NCBI RefSeq assembly: GCF_001189845.1
Contig: NZ_LFLZ01000064.1
Coordinates: 1-51,372 of the forward strand
Reading direction: 5' to 3'
Source of the DNA: Bradyrhizobium tropiciagri
GTDB lineage: Bacteria > Pseudomonadota > Alphaproteobacteria > Rhizobiales > Xanthobacteraceae
DNA length: 51,372 nucleotides
Under the pieces are notes generated by a model that saw only the letters and a list, made by a program, of their open reading frames with translations, was not told the DNA's origin and searched no databases. The position numbers were made by a program, and so were the translations under genes. Of this stretch, positions 34,591-42,623 are shown piece after piece; the stretch's first letter is position 1; every line of letters starts with the position of its first letter.

Positions 34591-35316
34591 ATGGCGACCG
34601 TCAAGGAATTGAAGGCGACCGCGCGTCCGAAGAGCGGCAAGGGGGCCGCCCGGGCAGAGCGTCGCGCCGGGAGAGTTCCCGGAGTGATCTACGGAGACAA
34701 CCAGCCCCCCGTCACCATCTCGGTCGACGATCGTGAACTGCGCCAGCGCATCCTGGCGGGCCGGTTCCTGACCACGCTGTTCGATATCGATCTCGAGGGC
34801 AAGAAGCATCGCGTGATTCCGCGCGACTACCACCTCGATCCGGTGAAGGACTTCCCGCTCCATGTCGACTTCATGCGGCTCGGCGAAGGCGCCACCATCC
34901 GCGTCAGCGTGCCGTTGCACATCGTGAACGGCGAAACCTCGCCTGGCGTCAAGCGCGGCGGCACCGTGAACATTGTCACCCACACGCTCGAGCTCGAGTG
35001 CGCGGTCGACAACATCCCGCAATACATTGAAGCCGATGTCGGCAGCCTCGAGATCAGCTATTCGCTGCATCTCTCCGATGTGAAGCTGCCGAAGGGCGTG
35101 AAGTCGCTGACCCGCGAGGACGCGACGCTCGTCACCATCGTGCCGCCGTCCGGCTACGCCGAAGAGCAGAAGGCCGCGGCTGCGGCGGCTGCCGGTGGCG
35201 CTGCGGCTCCGGCCGCGGGTGCTGCGGCTCCGGCTGCTGCCGCTCCGGCTGCAGGTGCTGCGGCTCCGGCCGCGGGTGCCAAGGCTCCCGCCGGCGGTGG
35301 CGACAAGAAGAAGTAA
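34591..35316 (+). CDS. rplY: 50S ribosomal protein L25 / general stress protein Ctc
   Basis: 5S-rRNA-binding ribosomal protein of the long Ctc type. 241 residues: N-terminal L25 domain (LKATARPKSGKGAARAERR...GVIYGDNQPP), TL5 beta domain, and a low-complexity tail of about 50 residues of Ala, Pro and Gly (AAPAAGAAAPA units) ending DKKK. The GCC/GCG/CCG repeats in the tail are likely to vary in length. Start ATG 34591. First gene of the rplY-pth-ychF set. Confidence 0.93.
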   Translation: MATVKELKATARPKSGKGAARAERRAGRVPGVIYGDNQPPVTISVDDRELRQRILAGRFLTTLFDIDLEGKKHRVIPRDYHLDPVKDFPLHVDFMRLGEGATIRVSVPLHIVNGETSPGVKRGGTVNIVTHTLELECAVDNIPQYIEADVGSLEISYSLHLSDVKLPKGVKSLTREDATLVTIVPPSGYAEEQKAAAAAAAGGAAAPAAGAAAPAAAAPAAGAAAPAAGAKAPAGGGDKKK

Positions 35317-35371
35317 TCGATCAGGTCGGCGCGCGATCCTCTGATGGCGCGCCGACGCGGGATGCCGCGCC

Positions 35372-35983
35372 ATGCGCCTTTTTGTCGGTCTCGGTAATCC
35401 CGGCGCGAAATACGCCAGTAACCGGCACAATATCGGTTTCCTGGCGGTCGATGAGATTGCACGGCGTCATGGTTTCGCACCATGGCGCCGTCGCTTTCAG
35501 GGCGAGACCTCCGAAGGCGTCGTCGATCGTGAGAAGGTCGTGCTGCTGAAGCCGACGACTTTCATGAACGAGTCCGGACGCGCGGTGCAGGAGGCGGCGA
35601 ACTTCTTCAAGCTCGCGCCCGCCGACATCACCGTGTTCCAGGACGAGCTCGAACTGCCGCCCGCCAAGGTGCGGGTCAAGATCGGCGGCGGGATCGCCGG
35701 CCATAACGGGCTGCGCTCGATCTCCGCACATATCGGCAACGAATATCGGCGGGTGCGGCTCGGAATCGGTCATCCCGGCGTCAAGGAGCTCGTGCACAGC
35801 CACGTGCTGTCGGACTTCGCCAAGAGCGACCGGGCGTGGGTGGAGGCCTTGTGCCAGGCCGTCGCCGACAATGCCGGCCTGCTGGCGGCGGGGCACGACG
35901 CCTCGTTCGCCAACAAGGTGCATCTGACGATGCAGGCCAAGGGATTTTTCGACAAGGGTGAGAACGGCGGCGAGCCGGCCTGA
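35372..35983 (+). CDS. pth: Peptidyl-tRNA hydrolase
   Basis: Recycles peptidyl-tRNA released from stalled ribosomes. 203 residues with FVGLGNPGAKYASNRHNIGF (catalytic His), KPTTFMNESGRAV, the catalytic Asp in VFQDELELPP and GGGIAGHNGLRSI. ATG 35372, 55 bases after rplY; ychF follows by 53 bases, a conserved trio in alphaproteobacteria. Confidence 0.95.
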   Translation: MRLFVGLGNPGAKYASNRHNIGFLAVDEIARRHGFAPWRRRFQGETSEGVVDREKVVLLKPTTFMNESGRAVQEAANFFKLAPADITVFQDELELPPAKVRVKIGGGIAGHNGLRSISAHIGNEYRRVRLGIGHPGVKELVHSHVLSDFAKSDRAWVEALCQAVADNAGLLAAGHDASFANKVHLTMQAKGFFDKGENGGEPA

Positions 35984-36036
35984 TCCCCTTGAGCCCGGCG
36001 CGAGGCCGGGCATGACGAAGATGGATAGAGGAAGAC

Positions 36037-37134
36037 ATGGGATTCAAATGCGGGATCGTCGGGCTGCCTAACGTCGGCAAGTCGACGCTGTTCAATGCGC
36101 TGACCGAGACGGCGGCTGCCCAGGCGGCGAACTATCCGTTCTGCACCATCGAGCCGAATGTCGGCGAGGTGGCGGTGCCCGATCCGCGGCTGGAGAAGCT
36201 CGCCGCGGTCGCGAAGTCCGCGCAGATCATTCCGACCCGGCTGACCTTCGTCGACATCGCCGGCCTGGTGCGCGGCGCCTCGCAGGGCGAAGGCCTCGGC
36301 AACCAGTTCCTCGCCAACATCCGCGAGGTCGACGCCATCGCCCACGTGGTGCGCTGCTTCGAGGATTCCGACATCACCCACGTCGAAGGCAAGATCGCGC
36401 CGCTCGCCGACATCGAGACCATCGAGACCGAGCTGATGCTGTCCGACCTCGACAGCCTCGAGAAGCGCGTCGACAATCTCACCAAGAAGGCGAAGGGCAA
36501 CGACAAGGAAGCCAAGGAGCAGCTCGAGCTGGTCAACCGCGCGCTGGCGTTGCTGCGCGACGGCAAGCCGGCCCGCGGCATGGAGCGCAAGCCGGAGGAG
36601 GAGCGCGCGTTCCGCATGCTCGGGCTGCTGACTTCGAAGCCCGTGCTCTATGTCTGCAACGTCGAGGAAGGCTCGGCCAAGGACGGCAACAATTTCTCCA
36701 AGGCGGTGTTCGAGCGTGCCAGGGAGGAGGGCGCGGTGGCGGTCGTGATCTCCGCCAAGATCGAATCCGAGATCGCGACGCTGTCGCGCGAGGAGCGTAC
36801 CGACTTCCTGGAGACCTTGGGTCTCGAAGAGGCCGGGCTCGACCGCCTGATCCGCGCCGGCTACCGGCTGCTCGACCTCATCACCTATTTCACCGTCGGC
36901 CCGAAGGAAGCCCGCGCCTGGACCATCGACCGCGGCACCAAGGCGCCTGCCGCCGCCGGCGTGATCCATACCGATTTCGAGAAGGGCTTCATCCGCGCCG
37001 AGACCATCGCGTACGACGACTACATCGCCGGGAACGGCGAAGCCGGCGCGCGCGATGCCGGCAAGCTGCGGCTTGAAGGCAAGGAGTATGTCGTCGCCGA
37101 CGGCGACGTGATGCATTTCAGGTTCAATACCTGA
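36037..37134 (+). CDS. ychF: Redox-regulated ATPase YchF
   Basis: OBG-type P-loop protein binding ribosomes. 365 residues: Walker A GLPNVGKSTLFNAL, switch DIAGLVRGASQGEGLGN, and a nucleotide-base motif NVEEG in place of NKxD, which favours ATP over GTP. C-terminal TGS domain at about residues 280-365 (LITYFTVGPKEARAW). ATG 36037 after GAGGAAGAC. Last gene of the rplY-pth-ychF set; no T-run terminator, a palindromic repeat follows. Confidence 0.96.
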   Translation: MGFKCGIVGLPNVGKSTLFNALTETAAAQAANYPFCTIEPNVGEVAVPDPRLEKLAAVAKSAQIIPTRLTFVDIAGLVRGASQGEGLGNQFLANIREVDAIAHVVRCFEDSDITHVEGKIAPLADIETIETELMLSDLDSLEKRVDNLTKKAKGNDKEAKEQLELVNRALALLRDGKPARGMERKPEEERAFRMLGLLTSKPVLYVCNVEEGSAKDGNNFSKAVFERAREEGAVAVVISAKIESEIATLSREERTDFLETLGLEEAGLDRLIRAGYRLLDLITYFTVGPKEARAWTIDRGTKAPAAAGVIHTDFEKGFIRAETIAYDDYIAGNGEAGARDAGKLRLEGKEYVVADGDVMHFRFNT

Positions 37135-37177
37135 TCGTGCCGTTCAGTCGACGTGAGGCGGCAGTGCTCTCTCCCCA

Positions 37178-37311
37178 CGTCGTCCCGGGCAAGCGAAGCG
37201 CGACCCGGGACCCATAACCACAGGGCGTGGTTATGAAGCACGCTGGGGCTCCAGCGCGCGCCAACAACTACTTCCTGTGCTTATGGGTCCCGGCTTTCGC
37301 CGGGACGACAG
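37178..37311. repeat. GTCGTCCC...CCCATAACCAC palindromic repeat, copy 4
   Basis: Left end CGTCGTCCCGGGC...GGGACCCATAACCAC, right end TTATGGGTCCCGGC...CCGGGACGAC. Lies between convergent ychF and csoR. Confidence 0.78.
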
Positions 37312-37335
37312 CGAGTATGCAGTACTTCTGACGCC

Positions 37336-37620
37336 TCACCGATCCGCGCGGCCGATTACATCCATCAGCTCGGCGATCTTGCGCCGCTGGTCGGCCTTGT
37401 CGCCGGACGAGATCGCATGTTCCACGCAATGTGCCACGTGATCGCGCAGCACCTCTTCCTCGACGCGGCGCAGCGCCGCGCGCGCGGCCGCGATCTGCGT
37501 CACCAGGTCGATGCAGTAGCGATCCTCCTCGACCATGCCGGCGAGGCCGCGGATCTGGCCCTCGATTCGTTTGAGCCGTTTTAAACAGGATGTCTTGATC
37601 TCTTCGCGCATAGGGTTCAT
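37336..37620 (-). CDS. csoR: CsoR-family copper-sensing repressor
   Basis: A 94-residue DUF156 regulator. The helical core KRLKRIEGQIRGLAGMVEEDRYCIDLVTQI is typical, and the Cys-His-Cys copper ligand set is visible: Cys in RYCIDL, His in RDHVAH and Cys in AHCVEH, pointing to copper rather than formaldehyde or nickel. ATG 37620 abuts the operator; ATG 37611 is an alternative. It is divergent from copA with which it shares the operator, so it likely represses both when copper is low. Confidence 0.9.
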   Translation of the reverse strand: MNPMREEIKTSCLKRLKRIEGQIRGLAGMVEEDRYCIDLVTQIAAARAALRRVEEEVLRDHVAHCVEHAISSGDKADQRRKIAELMDVIGRADR

Positions 37621-37637
37621 ATACCCCCCTAGGGTAT
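37621..37637. promoter_or_regulatory. CsoR operator
   Basis: ATACCCCCCTAGGGTAT is the classic CsoR palindrome (ATACCC...GGGTAT). It touches the csoR start codon and lies 40 bases before the copA GTG, so one bound repressor could block both genes. Confidence 0.85.
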
Positions 37638-37676
37638 CTAAATCAAGAGGCCGGGATACTGGCCGGGAAGAGTTTC

Positions 37677-40070
37677 GTGGCACAGGCAAAGCACGACCAT
37701 TCGCACGCGGATCACCACCATCACGGCGCGGCCGCGCATTTCTGCTGCGGCGGCAAGCACGATCACGGCGCCGCGCCGGCCGAGGCTGCGTTCGCGATCG
37801 ATCCGGTCTGCGGCATGAAGGTCAATCCGGCGACCGCCAAGCACCGCTTAAGCTACAAGGGCGAGGAGTATTTGTTCTGCAGCGGCCGCTGTCGCGAGCG
37901 CTTCGAGGCCGAGCCTGAGAAGTACCTCAAGCCGCGCGAGGCGGAGCCGCCGGCACCGGCCGGCACGATCTACACCTGCCCGATGCATCCCGAAGTGCGT
38001 CAGGTCGGTCCTGGCAGCTGCCCGATCTGCGGCATGGCGCTGGAGCCCGAGCAGGTCTCACTCGACGATGGTCCCGATCCTGAATTGATCGACATGACCA
38101 GGCGATTCTGGATCGGCCTGGCGTTGACGCTCCCGGTGTTCGTGCTCGAGATGGGCAGCCATCTCGGGCTGATGCATCTGGTGCCGCAGCCCTGGTCGAA
38201 CTGGATCTCGTTCGTGCTGGCGACGCCGGTGGTGCTGTGGGCGGGCGCGCCGTTCTTCGTGCGCGGCTGGCAGTCGCTGGTCACGCGCAATCTCAACATG
38301 TTCACGCTGATCGCGATCGGCACCGGCGTCGCCTATGCCTACAGCGTGGTTGCGACGCTGGCGCCGCAGCTGTTCCCGCCTGCATTGCGCGACATGCATG
38401 GCGCGGTCGCGGTGTATTTCGAGGCGGCGGCCGTGATCACGGTGCTGGTGCTGCTCGGCCAGGTGCTGGAATTGCGCGCCCGCGCGCAGACCTCGGGCGC
38501 GATCCGCGCATTGCTCGGTCTCGCGCCCAAGACCGCGCGGCGCATCACCGAACATGGCGACGAGGACATCGACATCGACGCGATCAAGGTCGGCGATCGG
38601 CTGCGCGTGCGCCCCGGCGAGAAGGTGCCGGTCGACGGTGTCGTCGTCGAGGGCAGCGCTGTCATCGACGAATCCATGGTGACGGGTGAATCGATGCCGG
38701 TCACGAAGGCGGAAGGCGCGAGCGTGATCGGAGGCACCGTCAACCAGAGCGGCGGCCTCGTGATGCGCGCCGAGAAGGTCGGCCGCGACACCATGCTATC
38801 GCGCATCGTCGATATGGTGGCGAAGGCGCAGCGCTCGCGCGCGCCGATCCAGCGGCTCGCCGATCGCGTCGCCGGCTGGTTCGTGCCGGCGGTGATCGCC
38901 GCCGCCGTGCTCGCCTTCATCGCCTGGTCGGTGTTCGGCCCCGAGCCGCGCCTGACTTTTGCGTTGGTCGCCGCCGTCACGGTGCTGATCATCGCCTGCC
39001 CCTGTGCGCTCGGATTGGCGACGCCGATGTCGATCATGGTCGGTGTCGGCCGCGGCGCGCATTCCGGCATCCTGATCCGCGATGCGCAGGCGCTGGAGCG
39101 GATGGAAGCGATCGACACGCTGGTGATCGACAAGACCGGCACGCTGACCGAGGGCAAGCCGAAGGTCGTGCGCGTCATTGCCGCCGAAGGGGTCGATGAG
39201 AGCGAGTTGCTGCGCTTGGCCGCTAGCGTCGAGCAGGGCAGCGAGCATCCGCTGGCGCAGGCGATCCTCGCGGCCGCGAAGGAACGCAAGCTCGCATCAT
39301 CAGCCGTCAGCGATTTTGCCTCGCCCTCCGGCAAGGGCGCGACCGGTACGGTCGACGGCAAGCAGGTCGCGCTCGGCAACGCCGTGCTGATGGCCGAACA
39401 GAAGATCGCGACGGTAGCGCTGGACCAAGCCGCAGAAGCCGCGCGGCGCGACGGCGCAACCGCGATCTATGTTGCAATCGATGGCAGCATTGCCGGCGTG
39501 ATCGCGATTGCCGATCCGGTCAAGCCGTCGGCGACGAGCGCGCTGCAGGCGCTGCGCGCCGAAGGCCTGCGCATCGTGATGCTGACCGGCGACAACGAGA
39601 CCACCGCGCGCGCGGTGGCGAAGACGCTCGGCATCGACGAGGTCGAGGCCGGCGTGCTGCCGGAGCGCAAGAGCGAGGTCGTGCAGCGGCTGCGCGGTGA
39701 GGGCCGCACCGTCGCGATGACCGGCGACGGCGTCAACGATGCGCCGGCGCTCGCCGCGGCCGATGTCGGCATCGCGATGGGCGGCGGCACCGATGTGGCG
39801 ATCGAGAGCGCAGGCATCACGCTGCTCACCGGTGATCTGATGGGCCTCGTCCGCGCGCGGCGATTGTCGGTCGCAACCATGCGCAACATCCGCCAGAATC
39901 TGGCGTTCGCGTTCGTCTACAACGCCGCCGGCGTGCCGATCGCGGCCGGCGTGCTGTATCCGCTGTTCGGCATCCTGCTGTCGCCGATGGTCGGCGCGGC
40001 TGCGATGGCGCTGTCTTCGGTCAGCGTGATCGGAAATGCGCTGCGGCTGTCGCAGGTGAAGCTGGATTGA
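37677..40070 (+). CDS. copA: Copper-translocating P-type ATPase
   Basis: P1B-ATPase expected to export Cu(I). 797 residues from GTG 37677 (GGGAAG seven bases upstream): His-rich N-terminus (HSHADHHHH), a YHS domain (IDPVCGMKVNP...YLFCSGRCRERF), a heavy-metal-binding domain YTCPMHPEVRQVGPGSCPICGM, six to eight helices, TGE in VTGESMPV, the intramembrane CPC (IIACPCALGLATP), phosphorylation site DKTGTLTEGK, MLTGDN and GDGVNDAPAL hinge. Late YN and MxxSS (VYNAAGV, MALSSVS) match the copper subtype. Divergent from csoR across the operator. Confidence 0.95.
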   Translation: MAQAKHDHSHADHHHHGAAAHFCCGGKHDHGAAPAEAAFAIDPVCGMKVNPATAKHRLSYKGEEYLFCSGRCRERFEAEPEKYLKPREAEPPAPAGTIYTCPMHPEVRQVGPGSCPICGMALEPEQVSLDDGPDPELIDMTRRFWIGLALTLPVFVLEMGSHLGLMHLVPQPWSNWISFVLATPVVLWAGAPFFVRGWQSLVTRNLNMFTLIAIGTGVAYAYSVVATLAPQLFPPALRDMHGAVAVYFEAAAVITVLVLLGQVLELRARAQTSGAIRALLGLAPKTARRITEHGDEDIDIDAIKVGDRLRVRPGEKVPVDGVVVEGSAVIDESMVTGESMPVTKAEGASVIGGTVNQSGGLVMRAEKVGRDTMLSRIVDMVAKAQRSRAPIQRLADRVAGWFVPAVIAAAVLAFIAWSVFGPEPRLTFALVAAVTVLIIACPCALGLATPMSIMVGVGRGAHSGILIRDAQALERMEAIDTLVIDKTGTLTEGKPKVVRVIAAEGVDESELLRLAASVEQGSEHPLAQAILAAAKERKLASSAVSDFASPSGKGATGTVDGKQVALGNAVLMAEQKIATVALDQAAEAARRDGATAIYVAIDGSIAGVIAIADPVKPSATSALQALRAEGLRIVMLTGDNETTARAVAKTLGIDEVEAGVLPERKSEVVQRLRGEGRTVAMTGDGVNDAPALAAADVGIAMGGGTDVAIESAGITLLTGDLMGLVRARRLSVATMRNIRQNLAFAFVYNAAGVPIAAGVLYPLFGILLSPMVGAAAMALSSVSVIGNALRLSQVKLD

Positions 40071-40077
40071 TCTTTCT

Positions 40078-40225
40078 TACCTCGCCCCGCGTGCGGGGAG
40101 AGGTCGGATCGCATCGTTAGATGCGATCCGGGTGAGGGGGACTCTCCACGAGTCCATCTCTCACCATATTCGCGGAAGCTCCCCTCACCCCAACCCTCTC
40201 CCCGCAAGAGCGGGGCGAGGGAGAA
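40078..40225. repeat. Interspersed palindromic repeat, full-length copy
   Basis: Same word order as 2486-2670: CCTCGCCCCGC-TGCGGGGAGAGG, GATCGCATC/GATGCGATC, GGGTGAGGGG, CCCCTCACCCC, and GCGGGGCGAGGGAG. Sits between convergent copA and the dapA-family gene. Confidence 0.78.
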
Positions 40226-40231
40226 GCAGCC

Positions 40232-41149
40232 TCACGCCGGCTGCAACAGCAACTGTGCGCGGCGCTCCATCTCGGCATCGAGCCAGGTTGCGAGATCTTC
40301 GCTCACCTCGACCATCGGCAGCCGCACCTCCGGGCTGTCGATCAGCCCCTGCCGCCACAGCCAGTGCTTGGCTGGCGCGGGGCTGGGTTCCGCGAACAGC
40401 AGCCGGGTCAGGCCGACGACGCTCTGCCAGGCGGCCAGTGCCGCGTCGCGCTTGCCCTGCCGCAGCAGCGTGCGGATCGAAGCGAAGGTGTCTGTCTCCA
40501 GATGTGCGGACAGCAGGATCGCGCCGTCGGCACCGTCCGAGAGCGCATCGAATGTCTGCGCATCCTCGCCGGTCAGCACGCGGAAGCCTTCCGGCCGCCG
40601 GTTGAGGAAGTCGATCGACTGCGCGCGGTCGGCGCAGCAGTCCTTCATGCCGGCGATGTTCGGATGCTCCGCGAGCGCCAGCAGCGTTTCGTTGGTGAGG
40701 TTCACCGCCGTGCGATACGGAATGTTGTAGAGCACGATCGGCCACGACGCGTGATCGGCCAGCGCGTTGAAATGCTGCACGAGCCCGCGTTGCGAGGGCC
40801 TGATGTAGTAGGGGCTCGCGATCAGATAGCCGTTGATCGGCCAGTCGGCCGTATCGTCCAGCGTTTCCTTCATCCTGGCGGTGGAGGCGCCGGAGAGCCC
40901 GAGGACGACCGGTAAATGGCGGGAGTTGGCACTGAGCTCGTCGAGCACGACACTCACGAGCCCCTCCAGTTCATCGGTGCTGAGCGCCATGCCTTCACCG
41001 GAGGTCGCGCCGAGAATGAAGCCGTCGACGGGGCCGCTGGCATAGTGCCGCACGAGGCGGCGCAGCGAGGTGACGTCGAGTTCGCCGCCGCGGAACGGCG
41101 TGATCAAAGGCAGCCAGAGGCCCTGCAATTGCTGGTGTAGCTCGGTCAT
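40232..41149 (-). CDS. Dihydrodipicolinate synthase family protein (DapA-like)
   Basis: TIM-barrel class I aldolase of 305 residues. The family motifs are GATSGEGMAL, the Tyr of YNIPYRT with its Arg, and the Schiff-base Lys in IAGMKDCCAD. Canonical DapA joins pyruvate and aspartate semialdehyde, but paralogues use other 2-oxo acids, and no lysine gene is adjacent; I therefore leave the symbol blank. ATG 41149 after GGAGATGGAAC is the best start; an upstream frame to 41305 overlaps the attenuator-like leader. Expression is likely controlled by that leader. Confidence 0.85.
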   Translation of the reverse strand: MTELHQQLQGLWLPLITPFRGGELDVTSLRRLVRHYASGPVDGFILGATSGEGMALSTDELEGLVSVVLDELSANSRHLPVVLGLSGASTARMKETLDDTADWPINGYLIASPYYIRPSQRGLVQHFNALADHASWPIVLYNIPYRTAVNLTNETLLALAEHPNIAGMKDCCADRAQSIDFLNRRPEGFRVLTGEDAQTFDALSDGADGAILLSAHLETDTFASIRTLLRQGKRDAALAAWQSVVGLTRLLFAEPSPAPAKHWLWRQGLIDSPEVRLPMVEVSEDLATWLDAEMERRAQLLLQPA

Positions 41150-41189
41150 GTTCCATCTCCTAAGGGGACAAAGCCGGAGACGGGACCAA

Positions 41190-41218
41190 CAAAAAACCCC
41201 GTCCAGGCGGCGGGGTTT
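41190..41218 (-). terminator. Intrinsic terminator in the leader of the dapA-family gene
   Basis: On the gene's own strand, AAACCCCG/CGGGGTTT (8 bp, 9-base loop) is followed by TTTTTT, ending about 41 bases before the start codon. Together with the upstream promoter and short ORF it looks like the terminator arm of a transcription attenuator. Confidence 0.72.
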
Positions 41219-41244
41219 CGGGATCGTTGAATGCGAAGGTGATC

Positions 41245-41319
41245 TTATCGCGCGCGATCGCGTGTCCCCGGGAGGGGAGCTTTTTTCGACGAGAGAGCGG
41301 CGCACGAAGTCGTGATCAT
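41245..41319 (-). CDS. Putative leader peptide of the dapA-family attenuator, 24 aa
   Basis: ATG 41319 to TAA 41245. It starts MITTSCAALSSKK and ends RDRAR. The expected transcription start for the promoter at 41325-41354 coincides with its ATG, so it would be leaderless, as known for trp leader peptides in rhizobia. It has Thr-Thr, Ser-Ser and Lys-Lys pairs but no long run of one codon, so the sensed amino acid is unclear (two Lys codons would suit a lysine-pathway gene). Translation is not proven. Confidence 0.35.
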   Translation of the reverse strand: MITTSCAALSSKKAPLPGTRDRAR

Positions 41320-41324
41320 GCCGT

Positions 41325-41354
41325 AATGATGCTGCGCTGCGAGGTTGTTGTCAA
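41325..41354 (-). promoter_or_regulatory. Putative sigma70-type promoter of the dapA-family gene
   Basis: TTGACA (minus strand, 41354-41349), an 18-base spacer and ATCATT (41330-41325). The -35 box is perfect, the -10 box weak. Confidence 0.45.
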
Positions 41355-41434
41355 TGCACATGCTGACCGTGACGTGCAGCACGTTCGAGCATGACGTCGA
41401 GGTGAAGGGGCAGCGGTGAATGGATCTGACGATG

Positions 41435-41465
41435 AAAAAAAGCCGGGCTCAGCAGAGCCCGGCTT
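41435..41465 (-). terminator. Strong intrinsic terminator, minus strand
   Basis: A perfect 11-bp stem AAGCCGGGCTC/GAGCCCGGCTT with loop AGCA is followed on the minus strand by TTTTTT. It ends the trxB-lysR transcript or an unidentified small RNA in 41466-41700. Confidence 0.85.
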
Positions 41466-41548
41466 AAGGTATTGGCCACGTGAGGCCGACACAATCACCT
41501 TCCAAGAGGGATTACTGAACTTCCGCGCCACTGGAGGAGGGGGACATA

Positions 41549-41700
41549 TGCGCGACGCGACCGCTCAGCGTGGCAACAGTATGATCCCCATCGACGCCAT
41601 GCAGCAACTATCCAGGTCGCATGTCAGTCATGCGGAGATTCAGGGGCCTCTTGGGACAGCGCGGGCATCCCTATTAACCGGTCCTATAAGGCCGGCTTAA
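41549..41700 (+). CDS. Possible small ORF, 50 aa
   Basis: ATG 41549 is preceded by GGAGGAGGGGGACAT, an almost perfect Shine-Dalgarno. The product starts MRDATAQRGNSMIPID and ends TGPIRPA; it has no recognisable family, signal or membrane segment. The strong ribosome-binding site is the only support; the region could equally be the 3' part of the lysR transcript on the other strand. Confidence 0.3.
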
Positions 41701-42621
41701 TCAGGACGGCCAGCGCTGCGCCTTGCTGACCACGAAGTCGCGGAACACCTGCACCCGGGCCACTGTCTTCAGCTCTTCCGGATAGACGAAGTAGGTGTCG
41801 AGCGCGATCGAGTCGGACTCGCCGAACAGCTGCACGAGGTTGTTCTGTTCGACCAGATAGTCCGGCAGCGCGGCGATGCCGAGGCCCTGCTGGCAGGCGC
41901 GCACGAGGCCAAGGATGTTGTTGACCTTGAAGTAGGGTTCGCGCGGACCGGAGCCGTTGCGGCCGGCGTCGATCAGCCAGCTGCGGTTCTGCAGATGCGG
42001 CGGCACCTGCGAGTCGCCGAGCATGATGATGCGATGCGAGTCGAGATCATCCAGCGTTCGCGGCGTGCCGAAGCGCTTGATGTATTCCGGCGAGCAATAC
42101 GCATGGAAGCCGATCGAGAACAGCTTGCGCTGGATCAGGTCCGGCTGGGTCGGCTTGCGGGTGCGGATCGCAACGTCGGCCTCGCGCATCGACAGATCGA
42201 GGTCCTCGTCGGTGACGATCAGCGAGATCCGGATGTCGGGATAGAGTGCGGTGAATTCGTCGAGCCGCGGGATCAGCCAGTTGATGCCGAGCGCCGGGGG
42301 CGTCGTGATCTTGAGGTCGCCGCTCGGCCGCTCGCGGCTGTCCGTGAGTTTTGCGCGGGCCGCCTGCAACTGCATGAACACGTCATGCGCGGTGCGGAAC
42401 AGGAGGTCGCCCTGTTCGGTGAGGATCAGGCCGCGGGCATGGCGGTGAAACAGCGAGACCGAGAGCTCCTGCTCCAGCGCGCTGACCTGGCGGGAGACCG
42501 CCGATTGCGACAGGCCAAGCTGCTCGCCGGCATGCGTGAAGCTGCCAGCTTCCGCCGCTGCGTGAAAGACCTTCAGCTTGTCCCAATCCATATCCGTAAA
42601 TCCGTCGCGAGATCGTGCCAT
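41701..42621 (-). CDS. LysR-family transcriptional regulator
   Basis: 306 residues from ATG 42621 (MARSRDGFTDMDWDKLKVF), two bases after the trxB stop, so cotranscribed with trxB. N-terminal helix-turn-helix: AGSFTHAGEQLGLSQSAVSRQVSALE, LFHRHARGLILTEQG. C-terminal periplasmic-binding-like effector domain from about residue 95. Effector and targets unknown; unlike most LysR genes it has no divergent neighbour. Confidence 0.9.
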   Translation of the reverse strand: MARSRDGFTDMDWDKLKVFHAAAEAGSFTHAGEQLGLSQSAVSRQVSALEQELSVSLFHRHARGLILTEQGDLLFRTAHDVFMQLQAARAKLTDSRERPSGDLKITTPPALGINWLIPRLDEFTALYPDIRISLIVTDEDLDLSMREADVAIRTRKPTQPDLIQRKLFSIGFHAYCSPEYIKRFGTPRTLDDLDSHRIIMLGDSQVPPHLQNRSWLIDAGRNGSGPREPYFKVNNILGLVRACQQGLGIAALPDYLVEQNNLVQLFGESDSIALDTYFVYPEELKTVARVQVFRDFVVSKAQRWPS

Positions 42622-42623
42622 GA

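Noticed and set aside
35770..37116. 448-codon minus-strand frame antisense to ychF and pth
   Set aside because: Shadow frame; both plus-strand genes are unmistakable.
41150..41700. Split tmRNA near a dapA-like gene, as in many alphaproteobacteria
   Set aside because: No tag-coding segment, no T-arm consensus and no smpB nearby; the hairpins are terminators.
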